This document shows positions 27,982-37,500 of a stretch of DNA of 64,000 bases, piece after piece. The stretch comes from Diacronema lutheri. Lineage: Eukaryota; Haptophyta; Pavlovophyceae; Pavlovales; Pavlovaceae. The translations under genes were made by a program, and so were the position numbers. How positions within the stretch are numbered: position 1 is the stretch's first letter; every line of letters begins with the position of its first letter. Under the pieces are notes generated by a model. The model saw only the letters and a list, made by a program, of their open reading frames with translations. It was not told where the DNA came from and searched no databases. The stretch lies in NCBI GenBank assembly GCA_019448385.1, contig JAGTXO010000009.1, forward strand, positions 186,001-250,000. Direction: 5' to 3'.

Positions 27982-29396
27982 ATGGCCGATGCTGGCGTCG
28001 CGTACCTCACCGCCAAGGGCGACACCTTCTTCCTGATTTGGGCGGGCTGCCTCGTCTTCTTCATGCAGACGGGCTTTGCGATGCTCGAGGCCGGCTCCGT
28101 CCGCGCCAAGAACACCAAGAACATCCTCATCAAGAACTTGCTCGACGCGTGCGTCGGCGCGATCGTGTGGTACCTGATCGGCTTTGGCTTCGCATACGGC
28201 GGCGACAACGGCTTCATCGGCAACGCGCCGGCCAACTTCGCGATTCACGGGCAGGATTGGCTCTCGACGTACACTTCCGAGGGCTACGACTGGGCGACGT
28301 GGTTCTTCCAGTTCACGTTTGCCGCGGCCGCGGCGACGATCGTCTCGGGCGGCGTCGCCGAGCGCTGCACGCTCGCGAGCTACCTCGCCTACTCGACGGT
28401 GCTCACGGGCTTCATCTACCCGGTGGTTGTGCACATGGTCTGGGACTCGGCCGGCTTCCTCTCCGCCTTCAACGGCGACGGCTTGCTCGGCGGCGTCGTC
28501 GACTTCGCCGGCTCGGGCGTCGTGCACATGACGGGCGGCACCGCCGCGCTCTGCGCCGCCTTCTTCCTCGGCCCGCGCATCGGCCGGTGCGCTCGCGCGC
28601 CACGCCCCCGCCCTTGCCCCTCCATTCGCGCCGCGCCACGCCACGCCAGCCGCTCACCGTGCCCCCCCCCCCCCCCCCCCCCCTCCCGATCAGCTTCGAC
28701 GCCGACGGCAAGATGCTGCCGATGCCCGGCCATTCGGCGGTGCTGCAGGTGCTCGGCGCGTTCATCCTGTGGCTCGGCTGGTACGGCTTCAACGGCGGCT
28801 CCACCCTCTCCGTCTTCACCTCCGCCTACTCGCGCGACCTCGCGCGCGTGTGCGTGACGACGACGCTCTCGGCCGGCGCGTCGGCGCTGACCGTCGTCGC
28901 GATGGCCAAGGTCACGACGCACGTGTGGGACGTCGCGGCGGTGGTGAACGGTGTGCTCGCCGGTCTCGTCGGCATCACCGCTGGCTGCGTCGTCGTCGAC
29001 CCGTGGGCCGCCATCGTGATCGGCGTCGTCGCGGGCTTTGCGTACCTGGGCGGCGTGCAGCTCGAGCGGCTGCTCAAGATCGACGACCCGCTCGACGCCT
29101 TCCCCGTGCACGGCGCGGCGGGCGCGTGGGGCGTGTTCGCCGTCGGCATGTTCTGCCGCCCCGAGTACTCGTACAACCAGGCGGGCGCGTACGGCTTCAT
29201 CTACGGCGGCGACCTGATTGGCATCCAGATCATCTTTCTCATTGTGCACACCTTGTGGGTGGGCATCACGTGCTCGCTGCTCTTCTTCGGCCTCAAGACG
29301 GCGGGCATCCTGCGCGTGCCGGCCGAGATCGAGGAGATGGGCATGGACGTCTCCAAGCACGGCGGCGAGGCGTACGGCGACCTCATGAAGAAGTAG
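27982..29396 (+). CDS. AMT1: AMT-type ammonium transporter
   Basis: Exons 27982-28586 and 28694-29396 give 435 residues; the intron of 107 nt runs GTGCGC...ATCAG with a C-run before the acceptor. Eleven hydrophobic segments. Family features: the N-terminal pair FFLIWAGCLVFFMQTGFAMLEAGSVRAKN, the signature DFAGSGVVHMTGG near residue 173 with the first pore His, and the second twin-His in DAFPVHGAAGAWG. The C-terminal tail (EIEEMGMDVSKHGGEAY) has the conserved G-D/H-x-G region used for allosteric trans-activation in AMT1 trimers, ending shortly after. It takes up ammonium at the plasma membrane. The start is the ATG opening the first helix; upstream in-frame sequence looks like 5' UTR. Confidence 0.93.
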
Positions 29397-29873
29397 ACGG
29401 TGCAACCGACGCGCTCTGCGCGTCGCCCTGTGCCTCCCTTCCCGGGCGCCGGGCGCGCTCGCGCGCCCCCCGGCGCCGCTACCTGCGCGCAGCCCTCGCG
29501 GCGCGCGGACGAAATGTGGCGTCCCGCCTCCCCCTCCCCCCCCCCCATTTATAGCGCGCGCCGCCCGAGAGGCCGGGCGTGCGGCGCGAGACGGCGCCGT
29601 CGCAACGGGTTCCGGCTCGGCGGCCGTGCGCATGCGCACTGATCGTGCGTGTCGAGCTACGACACTGTATAGCAAAGGGGGAAGGGGGAGAGACAGCGGT
29701 CGCCGCAGCTGCCACCTCGCGTCCCTTCACCCTTGCGCAACTCAGTATTCCTACTGCTATATTTTTTCTTTTTTCTTTTGGCCTTTGCTTTTTGAGCCGA
29801 CCTTCTTGACCTTTTCCGTTTGCGGCCCTTTTCAAGTTTTCCGTTTGCCGGCCCCGTGCCCCACCCGCTGCGA
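29397..29873. promoter_or_regulatory. AMT 3' region and pyrimidine-rich promoter of the NOA1 gene
   Basis: The first half is G+C-rich 3' flank with short C-runs (29530-29547). From about 29755 to 29855 the plus strand is a T-rich pyrimidine tract (TTTTTTCTTTTTTCTTTTGG and onward) just before the NOA1-like ATG. Such a tract is rare in this window and may be the core promoter or a 5' UTR element. No gene was seen. Confidence 0.35.
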
Positions 29874-31823
29874 ATGCGCGCGTGGACGGCGGGCTTCATG
29901 CTCGCGAGCGTCGCAACGCGCGCGGCGTCGGGGGCGGTGGCGTCGCGCTGCGGCGGCGCGTGCGCGCGCGCGCCTGCGCTTGTGCGACAGTGTGCGCGCG
30001 CGCTCGCCTCGGGCGGCAGCGCGCGCGGCGCGCGTGGCGCGCGCGGCGCGGCCGGTGGGCTGGGCGGCGCGAAGATCATCGTGCACGGTGACAGATGGAC
30101 GCCGCCCGAGCCGATGAGCGAGGGCAGCCCGCGGGTGCAGACCGCCGAGTACAACTTCTTCGACGACGCCGACGACGACAACGACGACGACGACGACGTC
30201 ACCGGCGCGCGCGCGGCGCGCGGCGCGCGGCGCGCGGCGCCGCGCCAGCCGCGCGCGCCCGACGCGCGGCCGGCGGCGCTGGGCGCGACGCTCGACGTGC
30301 AGCTTGGCCGGTGCGCGGGCTGCGGCGTCACGCTCCAGGCGAACGAGGAGGGCGCGCCCGGCTTCTTGCCCCGCGCGCACCTCGAGCGGTCGGAGCGCGT
30401 CGGCCATCGTGTCGTCTGCACGCGCTGCCACGGCCTGCTGCACCAAAACTCGGCGGACAAGGAGGTGCGCGTTGGGCACTCGGCGCGCGAGGAGCTGAGT
30501 CCGCGCCGCTTTGAGCAGCTGCTCGAGGCCTGCCTCCTCGGCCACGACGCGCGCAGCCCGTCGGGCGTCGTAGCGCCGTCGTCCGCCGGCTGCGGCCTGA
30601 TCGTCTACCTCGTCGACCTCTTCGATTTGGAGGGATCGGCGCTGCACACGCTGCCCGAGCTCGTGGGCGAAACGCCGCTTATCCTCGTGGGCACCAAGGC
30701 CGACACGCTCCCGCCCGGTACGTCCTTTCCACGCATCGACAAATGGCTGCGCACCGCCTGCCGCGAGCGCCTCGGCGCACTCGAGCCCGCGGAGGTCCAT
30801 CTCATCTCTGCAGCGACCGGCCGCGGCGTCGCCGCGCTCGGTGCGGCGGTCATGCGCTGGGCGGAGCGCGTGCGCGACCGGGGCGACGTGTACGTCGTCG
30901 GCGCGGCCAACGTGGGCAAGAGCTCGCTGATCAACGCGCTCATCGATCCGAGCGCGGGAAAGAGGCGGCGGAGGCCGGTTGGCCCAAAGGGCGGGCTCGC
31001 CGCGAGCGCCGATGCGCCCGTGGACGCGCACGCGGCCGACGAGGCGCAGGGCGCGGAGGTCGTCGAGGAAGAGGCGATGGGCGATGGCGCGGACGACGGC
31101 ACGGCGCTCGACTTGGCGCAGGCCCGCGCCCTCGCCAAGGCGTCGGCGCCCGTGCTGCTCACCGCGTCGCACCTGCCTGGCACGACGCTGCAGCCCGTGC
31201 GCGTGCGCTGCCGCGACGGGCTCGTGATCTACGACACGCCGGGCCTCGTGCAGGCGGGGCAGCTCGCAACGCTGCTCACGCCGCAGGAGGTGTCGCTGCT
31301 GCTGCCGCGCGCGCCTGTGAAGCCCGCGCAGCTTTCGCTGGGCCGAGGCAAGTGCCTGCTGCTCGGCGGCCTCGCGCGCGTCGATGTGCTCGAGAGCGGC
31401 TTCGCGCAGGCCGTCGTCCTCGCGGCGCACGTCGCGCCCGCGCTCACGCTGCACCCGACCTCGCTCGAGCGCGCCGACGCCGTGCGCGCGCAGCACTGCG
31501 GCGCGATGCTCACGCCGCCGCTCGGCGGCGCCGAGCGGCTGCGCGCGCTCGGCGATCTCGAGACGACCGACATCGAGGTGGAGGGCGTGGGCTTTCGGCG
31601 CGCGGCCGCGGACATTGCGATCGGCGGGATCGGATGGCTCGCCGTCGTGGGCGACGGCCTCATCCGGCTGCGTGTGCATGCGCCCAAGGGCGTGCGCGTC
31701 GTGCCGCGTGAGCCGCTCAACCCGAACATTGACGGCACGCGCGGCAACGCAAGGTTCACTGGCACGCGTGTTGTCGCGCCGCGCGAGAAGCGGCGAGGCG
31801 GCGGTGCCGGCCGCGGACGTTGA
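29874..31823 (+). CDS. NOA1: Circularly permuted GTPase, NOA1/YqeH family
   Basis: 649 residues, one exon. The first ~70 residues form an Arg/Ala-rich organellar presequence, followed by an acidic Asp run. A zinc motif (CAGC ... CTRC, about 148-184) precedes a permuted G domain in the order G4 (GTKAD, ~272), G5 (SAATG), G1 (GAANVGKSS, ~345), then G3 (DTPG, ~452). This order and the TRAP-like C-terminal beta domain define YqeH/NOA1/BPG2. These GTPases assist small-subunit ribosome assembly in bacteria, mitochondria and plastids. Here the region between G1 and G3 carries a ~50-residue acidic insertion. The start is the first ATG; the upstream frame lacks one. Mitochondrial versus plastid location is not decided. 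Confidence 0.88.
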   Translation: MRAWTAGFMLASVATRAASGAVASRCGGACARAPALVRQCARALASGGSARGARGARGAAGGLGGAKIIVHGDRWTPPEPMSEGSPRVQTAEYNFFDDADDDNDDDDDVTGARAARGARRAAPRQPRAPDARPAALGATLDVQLGRCAGCGVTLQANEEGAPGFLPRAHLERSERVGHRVVCTRCHGLLHQNSADKEVRVGHSAREELSPRRFEQLLEACLLGHDARSPSGVVAPSSAGCGLIVYLVDLFDLEGSALHTLPELVGETPLILVGTKADTLPPGTSFPRIDKWLRTACRERLGALEPAEVHLISAATGRGVAALGAAVMRWAERVRDRGDVYVVGAANVGKSSLINALIDPSAGKRRRRPVGPKGGLAASADAPVDAHAADEAQGAEVVEEEAMGDGADDGTALDLAQARALAKASAPVLLTASHLPGTTLQPVRVRCRDGLVIYDTPGLVQAGQLATLLTPQEVSLLLPRAPVKPAQLSLGRGKCLLLGGLARVDVLESGFAQAVVLAAHVAPALTLHPTSLERADAVRAQHCGAMLTPPLGGAERLRALGDLETTDIEVEGVGFRRAAADIAIGGIGWLAVVGDGLIRLRVHAPKGVRVVPREPLNPNIDGTRGNARFTGTRVVAPREKRRGGGAGRGR

Positions 31824-32051
31824 GCATGGAGGGGAGGTGAGGGGCGAGGCCAAGTCGGAAGATTGAGGGGACGGATTGGCACCGAGAGCGTGTCACTCTT
31901 GTGAGGACGAGAGGACGTTCGACAACCATGACTGAGGGTGTCCACACACGCCGCGCTCCGGCCTTGGCCGGGCGAGGGCATGTCCGCTGTCGATGAATGC
32001 AAACGGCACAATGCACAACACGATGTTGCAACTTGCATGGCGAGCGGCCGC

Positions 32052-32360
32052 TCACACCTCAATGTTTGCCCGACGCGCGCCACAACGCTGGCAGATGCCG
32101 ATGTGCAGCACCGCCGGGTTGTATGTGTGGCACGCCTTGCACTTCATCGCCGCGCTCGGCCTCAGCTTGAGCTTGCCATCCGGCCTGACCTTGGAGGAGG
32201 GCGCGTGGCCGCTGAGGCGGTCAGGGTCTTGCCACGGGTGCGAGCTCGTCTCGTTGGCCGTCGCCGTTGCCGCGAGGCGCGATGACGTCGCCTCGCTTGC
32301 CTGCTTGCTCGCCCGCTCGCTTGCCTGCTCGCGTGCCTGCTTCTGCGCCTTGACGTCCAT
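32052..32360 (-). CDS. Small zinc-ribbon protein, unrecognised
   Basis: 102 residues, one exon. An N-terminal Gln/Ala/Ser/Lys-rich helix (MDVKAQKQAREQASERASK) is followed by a polar linker and a C-terminal C-x2-C-x12-C-x2-C knuckle (KCKAC ... CQRC) ending RRANIEV. The knuckle would bind one zinc. The basic Gln-rich start recalls small 4F5/ZNF706-like proteins, but the spacing differs, so no family is assigned. It sits 228 bp from the convergent NOA1 stop and 123 bp downstream of the aldo-keto reductase stop, on the same strand. 31824-32051 holds no gene. Confidence 0.45.
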   Translation of the reverse strand: MDVKAQKQAREQASERASKQASEATSSRLAATATANETSSHPWQDPDRLSGHAPSSKVRPDGKLKLRPSAAMKCKACHTYNPAVLHIGICQRCGARRANIEV

Positions 32361-32483
32361 ACGCGGCCGCCGACCGCCGCCCGTCCACGCGGACTTTTAA
32401 AACTTTTCTCCATTATTTGTTTTCTCAGGGCCCTGCACTCATCACGAGTATGAGAGGGAACGACCGAACGAGGGTTCAGGTCT

Positions 32484-33575
32484 TCAGGAGCGCAGAGGCG
32501 ACGGGCCGGGGCAGCCCTCGCTCGAGAAGAGCGTCGGGTTGCCGTCGGGCTCGCGCAGCGCATCGAGATCGTCCATCTCAGCCGCGGAGAGCGCCCAGTC
32601 GTAGGAGCGCGCGCGCACGAGCAGCGGCGGCCGGCACTGCGCGTCGCTGCCACACGCGCTCGCGCCGAGCGAAAAGTCGGCGGTCGGCCGCACGCTGACC
32701 GCGCAGCCGCTCTGCAGCAGCCAACGCAGCGCAACCTCCTCAGGCGCGCGCCCGTGCGCTTCGGCTGCCTGGCGGAGCACCGCGCCGCCGAGCAGCGCGC
32801 CGTCCGCGCGCGGCTCGCCGAGGGGTCCGTACGCAAAGGTGCGCACGCCGTGCGCCTCGCCGAAGGTGCGCAGGCCATGCGCGTCGGCGCCCATGCCCGC
32901 ATGCAGCATAAAGTAGTTGACTGCCGGTCGCACCCGCGCGGTCTCCAGCACGCAGCGCAGCGCCCCTTCGCAAAAATTGACGACGCCGATCGAGCGCGCG
33001 CGGCCGGCCGCGCGCGCCTCCTCAAGCGCTCGCCACTGCGCGCGCATGACGTCGCACGACGGATGGTCGCGCATGAGCAGCAGGTCCACGCGGTCTAAGC
33101 CAAGCGCCACCAGATCCTCGGCGAGCTGCGCGCGCACGGCCGCGGCCGCGTCGGCGGCCGCCGCGCCGGGCGGCGGCTTGCGCAGCTTCGTCGTGAGGAA
33201 CAGCGGGCGCGCCGCGCCCTTGAGCGCGCGCGAGACACCATCGCGCTCGATGCCCGGGTGGAAGTCGACGTGCGTGATGCCCAGCGAGGCGGCGAGTAGC
33301 ACTGCGCGCTCGGTGTCGCGCTTGGACAGCCCGGCCGTGTTGAGCGCGAGCGTTGGCATGGGCACGTCTCCGTCCAGCCGCCACGTGCGGGCTTCGTCCG
33401 CGACGGGCGCTGCGGCGGCGCGGCGCAGCGCGCACGGCGCGGCAGCGGCGGCAGCGAAGGCGGACGTGACGGCGACCGTGGCCGAGCGCCGCGTCATCGC
33501 GCGCGACGGCGCTCCGAGCGCTCCCAACGCCAACGCGCACAGCCCGAGCGCGCGCCACAAACACGGCTGCGCCAT
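32484..33575 (-). CDS. Plastid-targeted aldo-keto reductase-fold protein lacking the catalytic tyrosine
   Basis: 363 residues, one exon. Residues 1-22 are a signal peptide (LWRALGLCALALGALGA). A short transit-like segment and then RRSATVAVTSAFAAAAAA follow, a twin-arginine plus hydrophobic stretch resembling a thylakoid-lumen signal. The AKR barrel runs from about residue 67 and ends in a Pro/Ser-rich tail. Of the DYKH tetrad, Asp104 (HVDF), Lys130 (LTTKL) and His171 (RDHPS) are in place. The position five after Asp, normally Tyr, is Ile109. IGVVNFCEGAL and ALRWLLQSGCAVSVRPT are the usual later motifs. NADPH-dependent carbonyl reduction is therefore doubtful. It may be a non-catalytic or altered AKR. 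The start is fixed by the signal peptide. Confidence 0.7.
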   Translation of the reverse strand: MAQPCLWRALGLCALALGALGAPSRAMTRRSATVAVTSAFAAAAAAPCALRRAAAAPVADEARTWRLDGDVPMPTLALNTAGLSKRDTERAVLLAASLGITHVDFHPGIERDGVSRALKGAARPLFLTTKLRKPPPGAAAADAAAAVRAQLAEDLVALGLDRVDLLLMRDHPSCDVMRAQWRALEEARAAGRARSIGVVNFCEGALRCVLETARVRPAVNYFMLHAGMGADAHGLRTFGEAHGVRTFAYGPLGEPRADGALLGGAVLRQAAEAHGRAPEEVALRWLLQSGCAVSVRPTADFSLGASACGSDAQCRPPLLVRARSYDWALSAAEMDDLDALREPDGNPTLFSSEGCPGPSPLRS

Positions 33576-34498
33576 GCTGACGAGCGCGATCGCCGTCTCG
33601 CTCGCTATGCACACGCGCTGAGCTTGCCCGACAGGCCGCGGCTGCTGCGCGAGGCGAAGTCGCGCGCGTTCAGCAGTGCGCGCGTCGCATTCACCTTCGC
33701 TGTTGAACGCTCCGCATCGCGCGGCGACGAGCTGGACACCCGCGCCGCATTTGACCTCGCCGCGCTCATCACCGCCGAGGAGCGGCCCGACAACCCACCT
33801 GCGCCGATCGTGCACGAGCTCAACGTGGCGGTCGGCGAGCTCGCGCAGCGTGCAGGTGCGGCGACCCCGCTCAGCCTGTCGCTCGTGTTCGCGGCCGCGT
33901 GCGCGCCGCTCGGCCTCACGCGCTCGTCGGCCTCAACGTCAACGCGCCCGCGAAGCTCCTCCCCGCGCACGCGGGCGCGCGCGTGCCGCTCGTCGTCGAC
34001 TGCTTTGAGGGCGGCGCGCTGCTCTCGCCCGCCGAGGCCGCTGGCGCCGCGACGGTGCAGGCGATTGGCGCGCCGCTGCTCGCGGGGGCGCACTCAGCTG
34101 GGCGGCGCAGATGCTGTGCACCCTCTGCTGCATCTTCGAGCGCGTGTCGGACGTCCCGCGCATGCTTGGCGCCGTCGATCGCCTCCTCCTCCTCACGCGC
34201 GCGCAGCCCGAGCCCGACGTGTTGAGCGCCGCCGAGGTGCGCCCGCAGCACTGCACGAGCGGGCGCCTCGAGGCGCGCGCGCTGCTCGAGCTGCAGCCGC
34301 TGGACGAGGCCACGTCGCCGGCTGAGCGCGCGCTCGTCCATCCGCGTGCGTGGCGACTCGTGGGTTGCCGCCGCGTGGTGGAACGGCCGCACGCGCACTG
34401 CGGCGCCGGCCCGCATTGCGTACGCCGACGCCGCGCGCGCTGCCCCCGTGGCTTTGCCTTGCTGACACCGCGCTCTTGTGCTGACGAGGGCTTTTCAA
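33576..34498 (+). pseudogene. SirB1/Transglut_core2-type protein, reading frame interrupted
   Basis: Pieces in successive frames align with the SirB1 (Transglut_core2) domain: AALITAEERPDNPPAPIVHELN, PLSLSLVFAAACAPLGL, then in another frame ALVGLNVNAPAKLLPAHAGARVPLVVDCFEGGALLSPAE, then in a third LSWAAQMLCTLCCIFERVSDVPRMLGAVDRLLLL. The shifts fall near 33922 and near 34085, the second inside a short G-run. No fitting intron is visible, so either the gene is decaying or the assembly has small indels. SirB1 domains occur alone in bacteria and next to a YccV domain in FBXO21. No in-frame ATG was found for the first piece. ATG 33574 gives a different, short frame. The 3' end before the convergent gene at 34501 is unclear. 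Confidence 0.55.
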
Positions 34499-34500
34499 AG

Positions 34501-37500
34501 CTAGGGCCACAAGCCGCTGCGCGCATCCGCTTCGACGAGCAGGGCGGGCGCATCCGGGGCGCTGCTGCCGTTCGCGTGCGCGTGCTGGCCAAGTGCGCGC
34601 AGCGAGCGGCTGAGCGCCTCGCGCGAGGGTGCGCCGCCCCCCGACGCAGCCAACGCGATCGGTAGCGCGACGGGCAGGGTGAGGAACGCCATTGAGCCGT
34701 CCTCGTGCCCGCCGAGCGCATCGAGCCGCGCGGGCGCGACGCGCATCGACGAGAGCTGCTGCTTGACGAGGCCCAGGAGCTCGTCACGGCTCACTTTGCC
34801 CCCTCTGCTGGGCATGGCGGTCGCCGCGCCCGGCCGGCCGCCCGGCGCACGCGGCGGCGAGTAGCGCGCGGCGCGCAGCGCGCCGCGCCACACGGGCTGC
34901 GCGCGCGTGGTCGAATTGGCATCGAGCAGCGCAAAGAGCTCATCCTGCTCGTCCTCCGAGCTGCGCGCGTCGCCGTCGTCCGCCCCTTTCGCGGCGGTGC
35001 GCGGCGGCTGCGCGCTGGCAGCCGCCGACGGCGGCGCGTGCGCTGCGGCGGCGCGAGGCGGCTGGGCCGCGGTGGGGGGCGACAGAGCGGGGCAATGCCC
35101 ACGGGGCGACGAGTCGCCGGCGCCAGCGCCGCGCGCGCTCGCGTGCGCCGCGCCAGCGCGCGCATCGTCCGGCTGCGCGCTCGCTCGCGATTCGATCGCG
35201 GGCAGAGAGGCCGAGCAACATGCCGGCTGCTGCGGCTGCGCCGGCATTTCGAGCGGCAGCGTGCCCGCGCCGCGCGGCTGCGCGCCGCGTAGCACATGAG
35301 TCACGCTGTTGGCCTCCGCGCGCGGCGAGCCCGCGCCCATCGGCGCACAGGCGCGCGCACGCTCGGGCGCACGCGCGGGCGACGGGCTGCGCGTTCGGAC
35401 GGGCGTCGACGTGCCCCTCAACGACTCCGCGCGTCGCGGCGGACTGCGCATCGCAAGGGAGCGCGAGCGCTCGCCCTCGCGCGCCGCCACGCGCCCGCCG
35501 TCCGCACCGCCGCCGTCGCGCGCGCCGTCGCCGGCCGGCAGCGCGCGCGCGTCCGCCTCACGCTCCTCCGGCGCGCTCTGCACGAGCATGGGATCTGCCT
35601 CGCGCAGCGCGCGGTCGAGCAGGTGATCGAGCACGCGGCCGTACGCGGCCTTCCCGCCGCGCACCGGCGGCGGCAAGAAGGAGACCAGCTCGGGCATCAC
35701 GCGCGCCTCGGGCAGCCGCTCGTCGCGCGAGGCTGCGCGAGGCGAGCGAGGAGGCGACGCGCGCGGCGCATGGGCGGCCGCGTCGATCGCGGCGTCGGTC
35801 GCGGCGTCGGTCGCGGCGTCGGACTCGCGCGCAAACTGCAGCAGCCGCCTGCCCGCGCCGAGCGCGCGCGCCCGTGCCGCCCAGCTCTCCTCGAGCTCCT
35901 CCTGCGCGCGCGCGAGGCGCGCGAGCGTGCGCGCGTCGATGCGCGGGAGAAGCTCCGTGAGGCTGATCGCGAGCAGGTCGGCGCCGCCGTGCGACTTGAC
36001 GACGAGCGAATAGCGCTCGAACGAAGCCCGTTCTGCCGCGGCCACGCGCGCCGAGCTCACCGCCGCAGCGTACAAGGCGTCAGCGCCGTGCGCGCCGCTC
36101 GCGCCCGCGGCTGTGATGCCCACGCCCCTTGCGCTCGCGCGCTCGGCGCGCGCGCGCTCGTGCGCGAGCGCGTCGCTCACGGCGTGCGCGACGGTGCGCA
36201 GTTCGCCGAGCAGCTCGCCCCGCCCGAGCGTGCCAACCGTCACACCGTGCCGCCTCACGTCAAGCTCGCCACGCCAGACGACAAAGATGGTCGCCATGCG
36301 CGCGCCCTCCTCGAGCACGGGCTCGCCCTGCTCGGCGCGCACCTGCGCGAGCGCGTACGTGAGCTGCGCGGCGCGCGCCGGCGCGAGCGCCTGCCCCCCG
36401 CCAGGCCTGAAGAGCTGCTGCACGAGGCGCTTCTTGGCGAGCAGAGCGCGGCGCACCGCCTGGCCGAGGTGGCGCACGTACGCGCGGCGGCCGACACGGA
36501 TCAGCTCGGTGCGCGAGAGGGCGATGGTGGTGGCGGTGCGGCGTGTCGCTGCTGAGAGCGCGATCTCGCCAAATGTGCCGAGCGCGCCCACGCGCCGCAC
36601 CGCCGGCCCGTATTGTTTGCCGAGCCAGTCGGCTAGGTGAGCGGACGCGAGCACGACGCCAGGCCGCTTGGCGTGCTGCTCGACCTTGTCCGCGCGCACG
36701 TCGGCCCGCGCACGCGCGCGCGCTTCGCTGCCGTTGGCGGTGACGCTGCCGGCGCCCGCCGCCGGCGCCGCGCCCAGGCGGCCTTCGCCCGCGCGCACGT
36801 GCGCGCCGCCCCGCATGCGCCGCCCACGGCCATCCGCGCCGGCGAGTGCGAAGGCCGCCGCCTCCTCCGTCGCCTCCGTCGCCTCCGCGTGCGCGTCGTG
36901 TAGCGATGGATGCACCCCACGGCTCGGCCGCCGGCCGGTCGCCGTGCCCGCCGCGCCGATGAGCGCACGCAGTGCGGGCGCAGAATCAGGCACTCCATCG
37001 TCATCGTCGTCGCGGATCCCAGGCGCAGGCAGCGACCAGCGCTCGCCGTCGCCATCATCGCCGTCGTCGTCGACGCCGACGTCGCCGCCGTCATAATGGA
37101 CGCGGCCATCGTCGCCGCGCGGCTGTGTGACGAGCGCGATGAGTGGCACATCCGACGGCGGCAGCGGCAGGCCGTGCAGGCTCGCGACGTGCACAGCGAC
37201 GCAGCCGCGCAGCACCATCCAGAACGCGTCGCCCTCGTCGCCCTGCGCGAAGATGCGCTCGCCCGTGCACGCGACATGGTACGTGCACGCACGCGCGAGC
37301 GCGGGTATGCTCACCTCCTCTTCCTCTGGCCCTGCCCCTCGGCTCTCGGAGGCAGTGAGCATCTCCTCGAGCCGTGCGCTGCTGAGCAGCGCGGCGGAGA
37401 TGCGCCGCACGTCAGCCTCGGACCTGAGCGCGGGCGGCGTGCGCAGCGACGCGCGCAGAGCCGCAAGGCCGGCCGCGCTGTCCGGCGCGGGCTCGGCGGC

